From Cavia porcellus (Eukaryota; Chordata; Mammalia; Rodentia; Caviidae): 64,000 nt of DNA. Every line of letters starts with the position of its first letter. Position 1 is the stretch's first letter. Under the pieces are notes generated by a model that was given only the letters and a program-made list of their open reading frames with translations, had not been told where the DNA came from and did no database searches. Positions 48,901 to 61,020 of the stretch are shown here, piece by piece. The DNA lies in assembly GCF_034190915.1 (NCBI RefSeq), contig NW_026947507.1:27084001-27148000 (forward strand), written 5' to 3'. A program made the translations under genes and the position numbers.

Positions 48901-49560
48901 ACAGGTCGCACTGTGAATCACCTTCATGAAGACAGGGATCCAAAAGAAATATCCTGTAACAGTCAAAAGATTAACAAAATATTCACAAAACTTTAAGATT
49001 CTGTCTGTAAAAATGACTGCATTGCACAATTTACCTATACCTATATTTTAAATAACCACAGCCAAGAACTTTAAATTCTCTGAATATTATATATAATATT
49101 TTGTGTATCTAAACATTTTCTGGAAAAATGACCATAGCTGATATCAAATTTGAGTATCTCTACTCAAAATGCTGAAAGAGTTTTGATCTAGAGTGTTACC
49201 TTTAAAGATAAACCAGTTTAAATTTAAAATATCATCACTTACATTTCATAAGTAAATACTCAAAATTGAATGACAGCATTACAGGGAAGTCTTACACTTA
49301 TCAAGATCATAGCTTAGAAATTAGCTTCTGTGTCACTTGTATGAGTTCGCTTCTTTAAATGACAATTTGTTAAACTGTTTACAACAATTCAATGTCAAAA
49401 AATTCAGTGTTATGTGAGGTAAAATTTGTTGTTTTATTTGTTATCTATTAATAAACATGAATTCTAAAGCAAATGCCAGAAATTAAAAATTATCTATCTC
49501 AAGTCAGTGAACTTTGTTTATAAAATTATTTTAGTTGAGATTACAGTACATAAAATATTC
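45903..49560. other. Non-coding, little recognised
   Basis: It holds a poly-A run at about 46339-46354 and a 24-bp near-exact tandem duplication at 46462-46507. Frames at 46765, 48354 and 48709 (78-106 codons) show no domain. Confidence 0.5.
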
Positions 49561-49564
49561 AAAA

Positions 49565-49712
49565 TCAGGGTGTGACCGTGCATACCTGCGACTTTAGCAC
49601 ACTGGAGGCAGGGACAAGAGGACGGTGTGAATTTGAGGGCAGCCTGGGCTACATAGTGACTCTGAGGCCAGCCTAAACTACACAGCAAGACCCTGCCAAC
49701 ATAAATAAATTA
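49565..49712 (+). mobile_element. B1 SINE with internal duplication
   Basis: 'cagggtgtgaccgtgcatac', 'ggaggcagggacaagaggac', then two linked blocks 'agcctgggctacatagtgac' and 'ccagcctaaactacacagca', ending in an AAAT-type tail. Confidence 0.9.
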
Positions 49713-49741
49713 ATAAAATAGCTAAGTTACATAGAAATATA

Positions 49742-50267
49742 TGTGCTTTCAGTGAGGGAATGGGCTTCCAAGGGAAATCAGCAGGAAAAAAAAAAAAAAA
49801 AAAAAAAAACCAGATGTAACCTTGTGGCTGGAAGCCAGGCCTCAAGATTAAGATGCAGTGGCCAGGCCTCCAGGACTCCTTAAGAATAAGCAGTAACTCA
49901 GGATTGTTCTGTAATTAGTAGCACCTTGCCCAGGAAGTCCACATAGGCATCTGGACCCATCCCTTCTCCAAAATGCCTTTGTTCTTTCCATGCACCTTGA
50001 TTCATGACCTACTTCCCTACCGGGCCAATATTACTTAAAAAGCTACATTTGTAATCTTTTAGACTGATTAGAATTTGACCCATGTTATATCCGTTCTGTG
50101 ACTCATAAAGGGCCTTGGTGGCAACCCACTTTCAGGAGCTATCTTTCAATAAATCCTTCCTACCCTTAACTTCCATCATTCCTTAGATTTCATCCTCCAG
50201 TTTTGGGGAACAGGAACTCAGGACATCTGTTATCTAACATGTTGGGAGTTACATTTCTCTTGAATCA
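49742..50267 (+). mobile_element. ERV1-like solo LTR (copy 3)
   Basis: The R/U5 part clearly resembles copies 1 and 2: AATAAA at 50148-50153, then 'cccttaacttccatcattcc', a 'ggaacaggaactcagg' block and the ending 'ggagttacatttctcttg' with 'aatca'. A CCAAT-like site lies at 50024-50029. The U3 is of a different subfamily. The left edge is uncertain because a poly-A run (49786-49810) lies inside or at the boundary. No proviral genes follow. Confidence 0.65.
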
Positions 50268-50409
50268 AAAATAATATACAAATTTGAAGAACATACCACT
50301 TCAAATCTGCATAACATATATTCCCATGTGGCTTATTTTAGTTTCTATGTGATTTATAATATTGTAGGTTGAACCAAAGTTTTAATCTATTATAAAAAAT
50401 AAGAAAGAA

Positions 50410-50530
50410 TCATGGGTGTAAGACTCTTACCACCAATCCAAGAGCTAAACAATGAACCAATCACAAACGCTAGATTTGGTCAAGTCCATAATTGCATGAG
50501 ATTTGGGGGCCACTGAAATAAACCATGACA
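50410..50530 (-). mobile_element. ORR1-like MaLR LTR end
   Basis: 'aatccaagagctaaacaatg', 'aaccaatcacaaacgc', 'gagatttgggggccactg' and 'aaataaaccatgaca' match 21.58-21.67 kb, the 5' end of a reversed ORR1-like LTR. Confidence 0.7.
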
Positions 50531-50751
50531 ATGTCTGAGGAACAAAGAAGTTCCAAAATACCATGCTCTGCCTGGTACAGTTAAATGAAGAAGCAAATAC
50601 ATCAGGGTAAAACACATTTATAATCATTTTTCAGGCTCAGACACAATGATGCAAGGTATCTATTTCAGGAAAACGTTTACAACATTCCTGGTTGTCAGAG
50701 ACTATACAGACCATTGATAGCACACAGGGGTTTCTTTTGTCTGTTTGCCTG

Positions 50752-50826
50752 TTTGTACCAGGAACTGAATTCACAACCTTGTGCTTGTCAGGCAGCCGCT
50801 TATGCTGCTCAGCTAAACCTCCAGCC
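50752..50826 (-). mobile_element. ID-type SINE
   Basis: 'gtaccaggaactgaattcac', 'accttgtgcttgtcaggcag', then 'ctcagctaaacctccagcc'. Reversed ID element with a TTTG-rich tail to its left. Confidence 0.88.
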
Positions 50827-51330
50827 AAGGAGGTTCCTTGAAAACCCTTCCAATTTGGACTGAGACATTTATTTCTTATATTAGGGTACAGGAGGTGGTT
50901 TGAAGTATTGATAACAGAACGAGACAGGCATTTTGAAATTCCAATTTAACCTCTAAAAAATGTCCACAAACATCCCAATTACCATAGTTATAAGTCTTGT
51001 ATGTATCAAAAGAGATTCAGACTACTTGATGTGGCTGTCTGTATGGTACTACTGCCTGTCTTCTTGCTTGAAATCAGATTTTTCTGTAGATCTGTTTTAC
51101 AACAAACTTTTCCTGTACTCAGCAAAACCACCTGTATGTCTGGCCTGAATTCCTCCCATGAAAACGCAAATTACCTAAGGTTCAAGGACCATTTCTTCAA
51201 GTGTCAGGATCTGGCTTCTTGGTGTCATTTTTCCAAGGTCAATAACTAAAAGCAAGCATGTTTTTCAGTTAGACAGCCTAAGAAATCATTAAGCTACTTA
51301 TCAGGAATAAAATGCAGGGCTTTCTTTGTT
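50827..51330. other. Non-coding, nothing recognised
   Basis: Two overlapping plus-strand frames at 50960-51249 (62 and 82 codons) have no domain. Confidence 0.5.
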
Positions 51331-51334
51331 GTAT

Positions 51335-51448
51335 TGTGAGGTAGAGTCTCACTAAATTTCTAAGTTGACCTGGCTAGTCTCAAACCTGTGATTCTCTGGC
51401 TTCACTCTCCAAGAGTGGTGGAATTTAGGAATGCACCAACACACATGG
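51335..51448 (-). mobile_element. B1-type SINE, diverged, no duplication
   Basis: 'tgtgaggtagagtctcacta', 'gttgacctggctagtctcaa', 'tgattctctggcttcactct' and 'tttaggaatgcaccaacaca' follow a reversed 7SL SINE with many changes. Confidence 0.78.
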
Positions 51449-52945
51449 AAAAAAAAAATCTGTCCTTGTAGAATCCAAGGTGATAGGCTGGGCACTAAGA
51501 AATTCTGTTAAGGCTATTTAGGAGCACACAGACAAACCAATCGGAATTGAAGGAATTGGTATTACCTCAACAATGATACAGTATTGATAGTAAAATGTGT
51601 ATCCAACCTCTTATATAGATATTAGATTTAGATTATGTTCCATTGTTTTACTCTACTTCTGACCATGGTACCAGTAGCACCATATAGGAGACGGGCTTTA
51701 GTTTTGCTTTTGCTTTTATCATCTTTGGGGATGGTGCCAACATTTCTTTACTCTCTCCACAATCCATATACCACAGTCAACAGCATATTTAAAAAAGAAC
51801 TATTCATTTCAAGAATAAACTTTAGGTTTTGGCAGCAAATCCAGGTGGCTTGCAGCTATTTAGAGGAAAGTAAGCATTCTGAACTTTGATTTCTAGATCT
51901 CATTCAGTGATCTGCAAAACTCCTCAATGTTTTCAACCACACGGGGCAGGATGCATGCTGTGCATTCCAAAGTCTCTTTCTTCAAATTTGTTTTATTTTT
52001 TAAAGAAGAGGGGGGATTTCTTTTCCTACCTTAACTACTAATTTGTTTATTATACATACCTGTTCCCTTTGTCAGTTTTTTAAAAAGTTTTACTTAGAAA
52101 AATACACAGAGAAAACTGTGAACTCAGAATTCAATGGTTTAAGTGACAATAACATTAACAAGTCAAGTTGTCATGTTTAATGAGTGTGAAATCCTGCAGA
52201 TAATGTTGCTAAATATTTTGATTTATTGAAAAATTATACTTGCCAATAGTTACTTTCAAATTTCACAGGTTCTAAACTAGTCTCTCCTGGTTATAAGCCC
52301 AGTGTGTTCCTTTAATTCAAATCATTTCAGTTAGTACAATAGTCCTTTAAAACTATAAAGCGTAAAACATCTCAACTGCAAGAAATTACATTTTATTTCA
52401 AAGAAAAATTACTCACGTAATACTGGGTTAATGCTGTTGATATAATGTTCTGGAAAAATCTTGCCCCAGAGAATGTTCCTTTTAGATGAAGCTGACTGCC
52501 TCAGGGACATTTGAGAATATCAGATGTTGCCAAGGGCACCTTAGACAGCCTTACTGGGAGACTAGGAGCCTGCTTATAATTTCATGCTATACTGTAGGCC
52601 ATGAAAGAACTATAAATATTCTCCAATTTTCCAAAACTGATTCTTCAGCAGATGCTAATACCCAGAGCCAGGGCAATTAGCAAGCTTGTATTTCAAATAC
52701 CCTGCCTAGAGTATCCAATGTAAATATTTTGTAAGTCACAAGTAGCCTGGTGATAGAACAGTAAAAAGGAGCTGTGATTAAGAAACTAAAATTATTATAG
52801 TTAGGACATACATCTAGTGAGTATTTTACTATATTCAAGAATACAATGCTCAGTTATGTTTAATACATTTGGAGAAAAATATTCTAAGTTAATACATTTT
52901 TGCTTCCTCTCCTTTTGTTCTTCATAAATAGGTTTTGTTTATATT
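51449..52945. other. Non-coding, nothing recognised
   Basis: The 84-codon frame at 51635-51889 is Leu-rich but has no domain or defensible gene context. Confidence 0.5.
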
Positions 52946-53053
52946 AAGAATAAAAAATTAAGGGCTGGGGATTTAGCTCAGCAGCATAAGCACTTGCCTT
53001 GCAAGCAGGCAGTCTTGAGTTCGATCCCCCGGTACCGATAAAAAGGAAAAAGA

Positions 53054-53086
<33 letters not shown>

Positions 53087-53096
53087 ATAAAAAATT
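52946..53096 (+). mobile_element. ID SINE, well preserved, with 14-bp target duplications
   Basis: The SINE body runs 52962-53054 and starts 'gggctggggatttagctcag'. The RNA polymerase III A box lies at about 52973-52984 ('ttagctcagcag') and the B box at 53019-53027 ('gttcgatcc'), both intact against tRNA-type consensus. An A-rich link with 'ggtaccgataaaaagg' leads to an uninterrupted 30-A tail. Perfect 14-bp direct repeats, 'aagaataaaaaatt', flank it at 52946-52959 and 53083-53096. The intact ends and boxes mark it as the youngest-looking insertion in the window. It is tRNA-derived but not a tRNA gene. Confidence 0.95.
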
Positions 53097-54415
53097 TACA
53101 GAATTATCTGGTATATTTAACATAAAAGTTTCAAATTAATCATATGATTTATTGTAACATATATCAAAAATATCCCTTATAAGAACTTCTTTCATATAAA
53201 CACTAAATATAAAATTTAGCAAGAAATAAATACAGCATTAGTTAACATTAATACAAATATAATACCGAAATCATTTAAACTCATGCTATATTTCTCTAAG
53301 TGTGTCATCTAATTAATTTTCCTCTTTGTACAAAATTCCAAAATGGAGACTCTAAAACAGAGAATAATTTTCAATGATTACGATATTTAGCACCTAAAAT
53401 AAAATTTTAGAGGTCTTTTAAATATAATCACATGACAAAATTATTTTAGAAACTATATTTCAAACAACCAAATATTATACTTCATTTTCTTATAAAAACT
53501 ATAACATTTTGTCATCTTTTGACACATAATAAAAACATCAGAAAATGAAGTGATCTACTCTAGATATTGGTAGGCCTTTTCCGAATGCACTTAAATTACA
53601 TGTGTGTGACTTGATTATATGATAATAATTCATGAATTCTTAGTATTTCCAGAAGCAAATAATTCTATTTTTCTTTTCCATTATTTCTTACTTTGGAAAT
53701 ATGAATGGAGGGGGACCACAGTCTCTCTAGTAATAACAACCTAAAATCCCACAACCATAGTAATTGGAAGTTAGGTACAGTTGTGCCTAACAGTTCTCAA
53801 AAATGGTGTAAGCCAAATAACAGCTAGAAGAGCATATTAGAATTCTTTTTACAGTCTTTCTTACTAACTTAAGATATTTGGAACTGTACTATGATACAAA
53901 AAAAGTCTTACTAATAAAAACGCCAGTAATATGCTGACATGAATTGTGGTATCCCTGTAGGGATAAATATTATCTTCAAACAGTATGTGATATGCAATTA
54001 CTGACTTTTGTAAGGCTAATGAAGAATAAGTTACCAGAAGTATTTTTTCATAGCTTCAAGATAAACTGATCAAATCACAAAAAATTGTGATTCTGTGTAA
54101 AGAATAATAAATTTTAATGGAAGTTCCAATTCTTTTCAGCTAAAAAAATAGAGACAATGAAACCATTTAAAGATTTAAGGATAACACTTCGAAATATAAA
54201 AAACCCATCTGAGCTTCCTATAGTGACTCACTCAAAGCAGTCAACTGTTGGTATGTAAGAAAACAAGCAAGTATGATTTTTAGAGAGTAAACTCAAATAT
54301 CATTCATCTTGAGGAGGGTCATTAAATTTGTTGAAACTCATTGTCTTCATTTGTATAAAGGGATTAATTATGTCCACTTTGTAAGTGGATAAAAAATTTT
54401 ACTGAAAAGAAAAAA
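53097..54415. other. Non-coding, nothing recognised
   Basis: Very AT-rich; no repeat or gene recognised. Confidence 0.5.
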
Positions 54416-54419
54416 ATCA

Positions 54420-55110
54420 AGTAAATGGGCAAAGGACTTCAATGGATAGTTCTCTGTATATAATATATAAAGGCTATGGCTAACAAGGATAAGAAAAAAT
54501 GCTAGACATTACTAATCACAAGGGAAACATGGATTAAAACCACAATGGGTTAGCACTGCAGCAGTATTATGGTGGCTGTGATCACAAAAACAGAAAATAA
54601 GGTGGAGAAATTGGAACCTTGTGCTACATTGATAGGAACCTGAAATGGTGCAACCATTAGTACGCGGTTCCTAAAAAGAACTAAAAGTAGAATTACTGTG
54701 TAGTACAGAATTTCCATTTTGGGCACACATTAACAAGAATTGAAAGTAGGATTGTGCAGTATTTTTCAGTCATAATAGCCAAGTAGAAGTAACCCAAGCA
54801 TCTATTAAAGGTGAATGGACCAAATGTATTCTCCTCACAGAGTAGAATAGCATTTAATCTTTAAAAGAAGGAAATTCTATGCCAGGTCACAGCATGGATG
54901 AACCTTGGGTACATTATACTAAGAGAAATAAAATAATCACAAAACACGTATACTATGTCATTCTATCATATGGGAAACCTAAAGTCAAATTCACACAAAG
55001 AAGAATGGTGATTGCCATAGCCTGGAAGGAGGGTGAAATGGGGAGATGTTTAATTGTTGTAATGTTTCAGTTCTGCAAGTTGTAAAGGTTCTAGACATTA
55101 ATTATACAAT
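54420..55110 (+). pseudogene. LINE-1 ORF2 3' end plus 3' UTR, decayed
   Basis: The nucleotide text follows the end of ORF2 and the 3' UTR of an old L1: 'gggcaaaggacttcaatgg', 'ggtggagaaattggaacct', 'ggtgaatggaccaaatg', 'catggatgaaccttgggta', 'tcattctatcatatggg', 'gaatggtgattgccatagcc'. The reading frame is broken many times; the 68-codon frame at 54879-55085 is one surviving stretch. It differs from the 35-kb L1 fragment and is probably an older subfamily. Confidence 0.75.
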
Positions 55111-55203
55111 AATGAGAATATACTTAACCTTAGGCAACTGGTCTTGAAAATAGTTATATTAGTATGTTTGTTTAAGGACAAGGACTCTAGAGTACAAATA
55201 CCA

Positions 55204-55545
55204 GTATACATGATTTCCCAACTTAAAACACTCAATTACAAATTTCCAACCTTAAATTGATGTGAATGCAATGCGCAGTCAGTAGAAACTTCGGATTTGA
55301 TCTTGCCCCAGGCTGTTGATGTGCTGAATGATGATTTCTCTCCACGTGGGCAGCAGGAGTAGCTGAAGCTCCAGCCAGCCACACAGTAGCAAGATGAAAG
55401 AGCTGAGGCTCTGAGGTGCGCGATATGCCTGCAGTGGCACACTCGGGGGGTGAGTGGATCACACACATTTTGGACTAATGATATTTTGAGTCATGATGGG
55501 TTTATCATGGTGTTATTGGATCCTAGATCAGAAAATATCTGTATT
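55204..55545 (-). mobile_element. Tigger-like DNA transposon, nearly complete short copy
   Basis: One end reads 'tacatgatttcccaactta', followed by 'gcagtcagtagaaacttcgg' and 'tgatcttgccccaggctg'. The other end reads 'tgagtcatgatgggtttatc' then 'gaaaatatctgtatt'. This is the order of an old mammalian TcMar-Tigger-type element with an internal deletion. TA dinucleotides lie at both ends. Two 76-78-codon minus-strand frames at 55232-55468 lie inside it and are not genes. Confidence 0.55.
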
Positions 55546-57290
55546 AGCTCTGAATACTGACTGTATTGTCTTTGGCCTCAGTATCCCCGACAATATAATA
55601 GATTAATAATCATCTATTCACAGGGATATTATTAATACACTTAAAATGTATGTTGCTATTGTCCTTTAATATGTTCTATTAAAGTGTTCTTTATCTTATA
55701 GTGGTATTTACAAAGGAAGTAACAAAAATTGTATCAGGTTACTCTTCATAGAAAAAATCTGTTGTATTTGTTAAGAAGAGGGAAATGGCATTTCTGGTTA
55801 GGGCTATTATTTCCTTAATATAGGAAACATCTTGTAAGGAAGAAACTGAAGGCCAGATGACTTCTGTGAATAACTCTGCAAAACTCATCAGTCCTTTGAA
55901 AGGAATCACATGATTTCATAGGCCAAACTATTTTACAAAGTGGATTTAATCTACTTTTCTATCTTTGATGTATGTACACTCTAATATTGGTAAAGTATGT
56001 CAATAATGTATTACAAAATTTATATAATCACCAGTTGCAAAATACTGCTACTAGTACAAAAAGGAAAAAAAAAAAAGAAATCCAACCTAATTTTTTTTTT
56101 TCCTTCAGCAAATAGGTATTACAAAAACCAGGTAGACAAGCCATGCAATTTGCCTTCTCTGCCATACAGGCCAAGCGCTCAGGCACTCTAGCTGTCAGCC
56201 AAATCCAATGTCAAGTAACAAAATTGAAAGTGTAAAGTCTGCAGGCAGGTCTGACAAATGTGAGTTGGTGCAGTTTCTATTTTCTAACTGTCCCAGAGAC
56301 ACGAACGTCAAAAAGATTGTTCTTCATTTCCAAAACTAAGAGCTTCTTAAACTTAACGATAGCATCATTTCTGGTAGTGTTCCACCATTTCTAGTATTAT
56401 ATCTGTCTCAGGTCAGCACACTAGCATTGTATTACTATCATACTTACTGCTCTCTACCGATATTTTCCTTTTTTTTTCTGAGTCAAAAGAGATAAAAGAG
56501 AATATCTTGTTATTCAAATAAGGACTCTAAAAAATAAATTCTAATTTGCATTCTCTCACTAGCAATCACAATTCTTCATGTAAAAGCATTCAGATTCCAT
56601 AAACAAAGACTCTTACCTAAAAAAATCAGAAAAGAAAAATTTCCCATAACATATTCTAAGTGATTCTACTAACAGAAAAGAGGATTAGTCATTAGCTTTA
56701 ATGTGGAAAGCTACTGGACGTTCTACTTTCATTGTGACCAACCAATATTTCCTCCTAGAAACTACCATGCTACGTCAAATTCTTGTATGCACAAACTCAG
56801 GCAGCATGCACTCCAATTCTAACTTGTCCAGCTCTAGTCAACTTGTAGTCATGGCTAAGAGAACATACAGATAATACTGAGCTCTGGAGAAACAGATTTC
56901 AGGTAAAGCAAACATCTCAGGTAAAAATTCTTACCAAAAGGCATAGTGGTTGAACATACTTTTAAGAGATATTAGGCAATTAATAGGACATGATCAATAC
57001 AGCCATTGCTAGTATTTTTCCTGGTCCCAGATATTATATTTCCTCTTTCTTTTACTTGTAATCTGTCTCATTTAGAGATTAAATTTCCTATAATTCTTTC
57101 TAGCAAGATATAGCAATGCAACTAATTTCAGGTGTGTGGACACATGCGGAAGTCATATGAGACCATTATCAGGTCAGCTCAGGAACAAGCTTCTTGCTCT
57201 AGGTTTTCTCATCGAATGCTTTCTGCTAGATAGAAAATGGGTATTTATGGAGGACCCTGCCAGAAGAATCAAACTGAAAACCTGACTCTA
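55546..57290. other. Non-coding, nothing recognised
   Basis: Contains paired A-run and T-run tracts at 56065-56076 and 56091-56101. No gene or repeat recognised. Confidence 0.5.
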
Positions 57291-57293
57291 AAG

Positions 57294-57294
<1 letters not shown>

Positions 57295-57327
<33 letters not shown>
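57295..57327. repeat. (GT)n microsatellite
   Basis: About 16 GT units, placed immediately left of a reversed ID element, so probably grown from its tail. Confidence 0.95.
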
Positions 57328-57328
<1 letters not shown>

Positions 57329-57337
57329 ATGTGTATG

Positions 57338-57409
57338 TGTTTCTCGGGATCAAATTCAGGGGCCTTGCTAGTGCTAGATAAATGTACTTCTGAGCTACAA
57401 CCCCAGATC
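57338..57409 (-). mobile_element. ID-type SINE
   Basis: 'tctcgggatcaaattcagg', 'ggccttgctagtgctagat', then 'ctgagctacaaccccag'. Reversed ID element, moderately diverged. Confidence 0.85.
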
Positions 57410-60400
57410 TGTACATATTTCTTGACGGTTACATGGTTGGGAAATAAAATTTTATCTTACCAAAGGTATTCTGACACAAGATCTCCTTATTGGTAGAAAC
57501 TTAAACTGCCTCTGACTAATTCATTGAGAATTATCAATGAGGCAGAAGTAAAACAAATAAATCTGGACTGTCTGTGGAATATTAGCGTTCAGCCCTATCA
57601 CTACTTGTTGAAGTTCAGTGATAAGAGAGAAAAGATATTGTTGTTTGATGATCCTCCATAGGCAGTAAAAGTATTTAAAGGCTTTAAAGCAGCAAAATTA
57701 TGTGGTCAAAGAGGACCTATAGCAAAATAATGGGATCACTTGACAGAAAGAATGCCAAGACCCATATTATTATCAACTATGGTTGATTATTCTAAAACCG
57801 TTTTGTCATAGCATTTCCATCTTGGTGCATATTAAAATACGTTGGGCTAAAGAAGTTTGGTTCTTGAAACTTTGCATTTTATAATAAGTAAAATTGCAAC
57901 TGGGCTGAAGGGGGCAGAAATGAAGTTGGCCAAAACACTGAATACAGCATCACTTCCTTTACGTATTTTTTTAAAGCTAACTATAAACTAGTTATTGTAG
58001 AATGCTAAGGGAAAGAGGAGAAAGGATTAAAGGATTGTCATAGGTAGGAAAAGACATGTAACTATTGCAGGAGTTTTAGGATTTGGATGGTGTGTATGCA
58101 GATGTAATGGTGAACCTTTAAAAGTGAGCATATAAAATAAAATAAAATAAAATAAAATTGTGACCTAGGTTATGAAATTATGAAAACTAAAATTAAGAAC
58201 ATAAAATGTTATATGAGTTAGAATCATGTCATCTAAAAGCATCCAACCCAGTAGTCTTACTCTAAGAGTAGAAATAAATGTTTTAATCAGTTCTTGATGT
58301 TACTTTTGCATTCATAGTTTGAAAGTTTAAGCATATAAAATGAGCTAACTTCCTATAGACTGAAAGTAAGTACACTGTGGCCACAAGTGTAACATCAAGT
58401 GAGACTGTCTTCTCAAATCATGACATGTAGAAACCATAACTAGAAAAAAATTTTAAAAGTCCAACATGTTTTAACATTTTGTAAGGGTTGTTGGCTGTCT
58501 ACATGACACTTTTTGTACAACAAATACATTCATATATAAAATATACCTATGCTACATTTATAATGTATTCATACATGTATATCTATAGTACCTACAACTT
58601 GGCTTTCACATTCTTTCATCTGACTATCTGAATACACAAATGCATATATATACTTTTACCATATGTACATTTGTGCATCAATCTGCATAAGCATAAATAA
58701 ATGTATATAATACATACAGAAAGAACAATATATTTCTATATTTTTCTATTAATTAACTAGAAGTTATAAGAGATAAGATAAAGTACTGTTTGTTTCTTTG
58801 TAATTTCTGTTAGGGTGAATCCACAGGAGATAGACTAAATATTGTCATCAATTCAGACTTCCTGATGGAGTCTACTAACGTAATTCTGTCACAACCCGAG
58901 ATAATCCTTTCCAGAAACTAGACTGCAGTGGATATTATCTGGCCTGTCTCCCTTTATCAAGCAATGCCCAATCTGACCAACCAATCAAAATCTTGTCTGA
59001 TAAGTAGGCAGTGGCATTGACAGACTTATGAAATAAGAATGTGTAGGCACTACCACAATCAAAATTTACTTAGCACCCAAATGACAAGAACAAGAATTCA
59101 AGAGTTCTCTGTTTCTGCAGTTACTCACTGGCCCCAGATTTGTCAAAGACTGGTTAATGCTTCTCTTAAGAAGTCACCTTTCTAGACAAAATCTGCTCAG
59201 GACTTAAACATGATGAGTAACAACCCAGTATGAACAGTACCGCAATGAACTGTAAATGTGTATCCTGTTACATATTATAAAATACGTATTTTACTACATG
59301 TTATATGTTTTGTGTGTATAATGGTCCAAAGCTTATAAGGACTAAACACAGTGCCAATAATAATAATACAACAAAGGAAAACACCCAGGAAGATGAATTA
59401 ACTGGAAAGGATTCCCAAGGAAAGTCTATGTTCTCGTCATTATAAACTGATGATTGCCACAGTGACAAACATTGTTTTATACTGTGAAATAATGAAAATG
59501 TACATTTTCATAAAAATTGGATATACTCCATTAAGGAAGTATTTTGAGCAGAGAGACTAAAAGTTTACTGTGCTCAGTTTATCTAAATTATTGATAATAC
59601 TTTAGTTTTATTTTGGTACCTAATGTGGAAGCAGTTTAACTGCTGGCTCCTGCTAAGGCAGCCCAAAGGACAGTTCCTGCTCTGTTCTAAGTGCTGCCTG
59701 CTGCTGTAGAACTACAACCAAGGTGCAACATCCATTGAAAAAATAGAAAGAGGAAGTGTGTTTAAAGTTTTTCAGTGTTTTAATTTTAATGTATCACAAA
59801 GATATGTAAAGGTAGGCAGAGAAGCCAGCTGTTTTACTTAATTTTATAAAAGTAAAAGGTGACAGACTCCGGGGTCCTTACTTTTCTGTAATCCTCTAAG
59901 CTCTGAGGTAATACTCCTAACTATCAGCCATTATCTTTCCATTTATCTGTTCACCAAAGAATCTCCTCTCAGATGAAAAAGAGATGCTTTTAAAAAGTTT
60001 AGAAAGGTTTCCTTACTACTCAATATCACCAAATCAGGCATTTTCATTAAATCATATTATACCTGAAGTGCCTCTGAGACCATTCCAACTGTATGTTACA
60101 GTTTTATGATAATGCACTTGTCCTTTAGCTTACCCTAAAGAATTTCAATGTTAAAAACACTAAAGTCTTTAATTTTCTAATGCCAGAAACTTAAATCATT
60201 TCAGGTCAAAATGTACAGCTTTACCCTTTTTCCAATGTATCTATTGATTACTAACAATCACTTAAGGAACGTGAGTAACTTGGAGTTGACCGTGGTAACC
60301 ATTTATTAAAGTACAAAATGAGTTCCTGATATTTTTACTTGAGACTATATCTAATCTAGACATTTCTTTCAGTTTATTTTAATGGAAAAATGTTGATTTT

Positions 60401-60955
60401 ATTATATAATTTTTTAAATCAACATTGCTATCATTTCTCCTTTTGCTAGATTTTTATTGTACTGCTTTGAACATATAATATTTGAGGGCTTTTCATATTT
60501 CACCTTTCCTATAATTCTTAATGAGTTCATATACTTCAGTGAAATCAATAAGATATAAGGCTGATGATGATGTTATAATGTGCATTACCAACTAAGTTAC
60601 TGAATTCCAAATTCTCTTCTCATTTATTATATGATACATTGTATTGTTTAATTGAATTTATAAAATATAGATGATTGAAATACATAATGCATGAGCCATG
60701 TGATATGATGATTTAGTTTCTTCATAATAACTCTTATTTCAAACTCTCTGAATATGTATGTAAGAATTTAATGAAGGAATGCTTTCTATCACTGGTCTGG
60801 GAGAAAATGTTGGCACTCCTGGTATTCCACCATTGGGGACTCCTTTATTATTGATTTTATCATTAGTCAGCAGTGTGAAAAAAGAGAAAACAATGCCCCA
60901 CTAGGATATTTATTAAAAGTATCTCATTACAAAGAGGAGGTTGGAGTTTAATATT
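57410..60955. other. Non-coding DNA with a short (AAAAT)n run
   Basis: A (AAAAT)n run lies at 58133-58158. The rest is plain; the 58.8-59.25 kb stretch is a little less AT-rich and could be a decayed LTR or conserved element, but nothing decisive is visible. Confidence 0.5.
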
Positions 60956-60959
60956 TTTC

Positions 60960-61020
60960 ATACTGGGGATTGAACCCAGGGCCTCATGCATGTTAACATA
61001 TGTGCTACACCTCAGTCTCT
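60960..61020 (-). mobile_element. ID-type SINE
   Basis: 'atactggggattgaacccag', 'ggcctcatgcatgttaac' and 'gtgctacacctcagtctc' form a reversed ID element. Confidence 0.85.

Noticed and set aside
52962..53054. tRNA gene
   Set aside because: A and B boxes are present, but the sequence has an SINE layout with an A-tail and target duplications; it is a tRNA-derived ID element.
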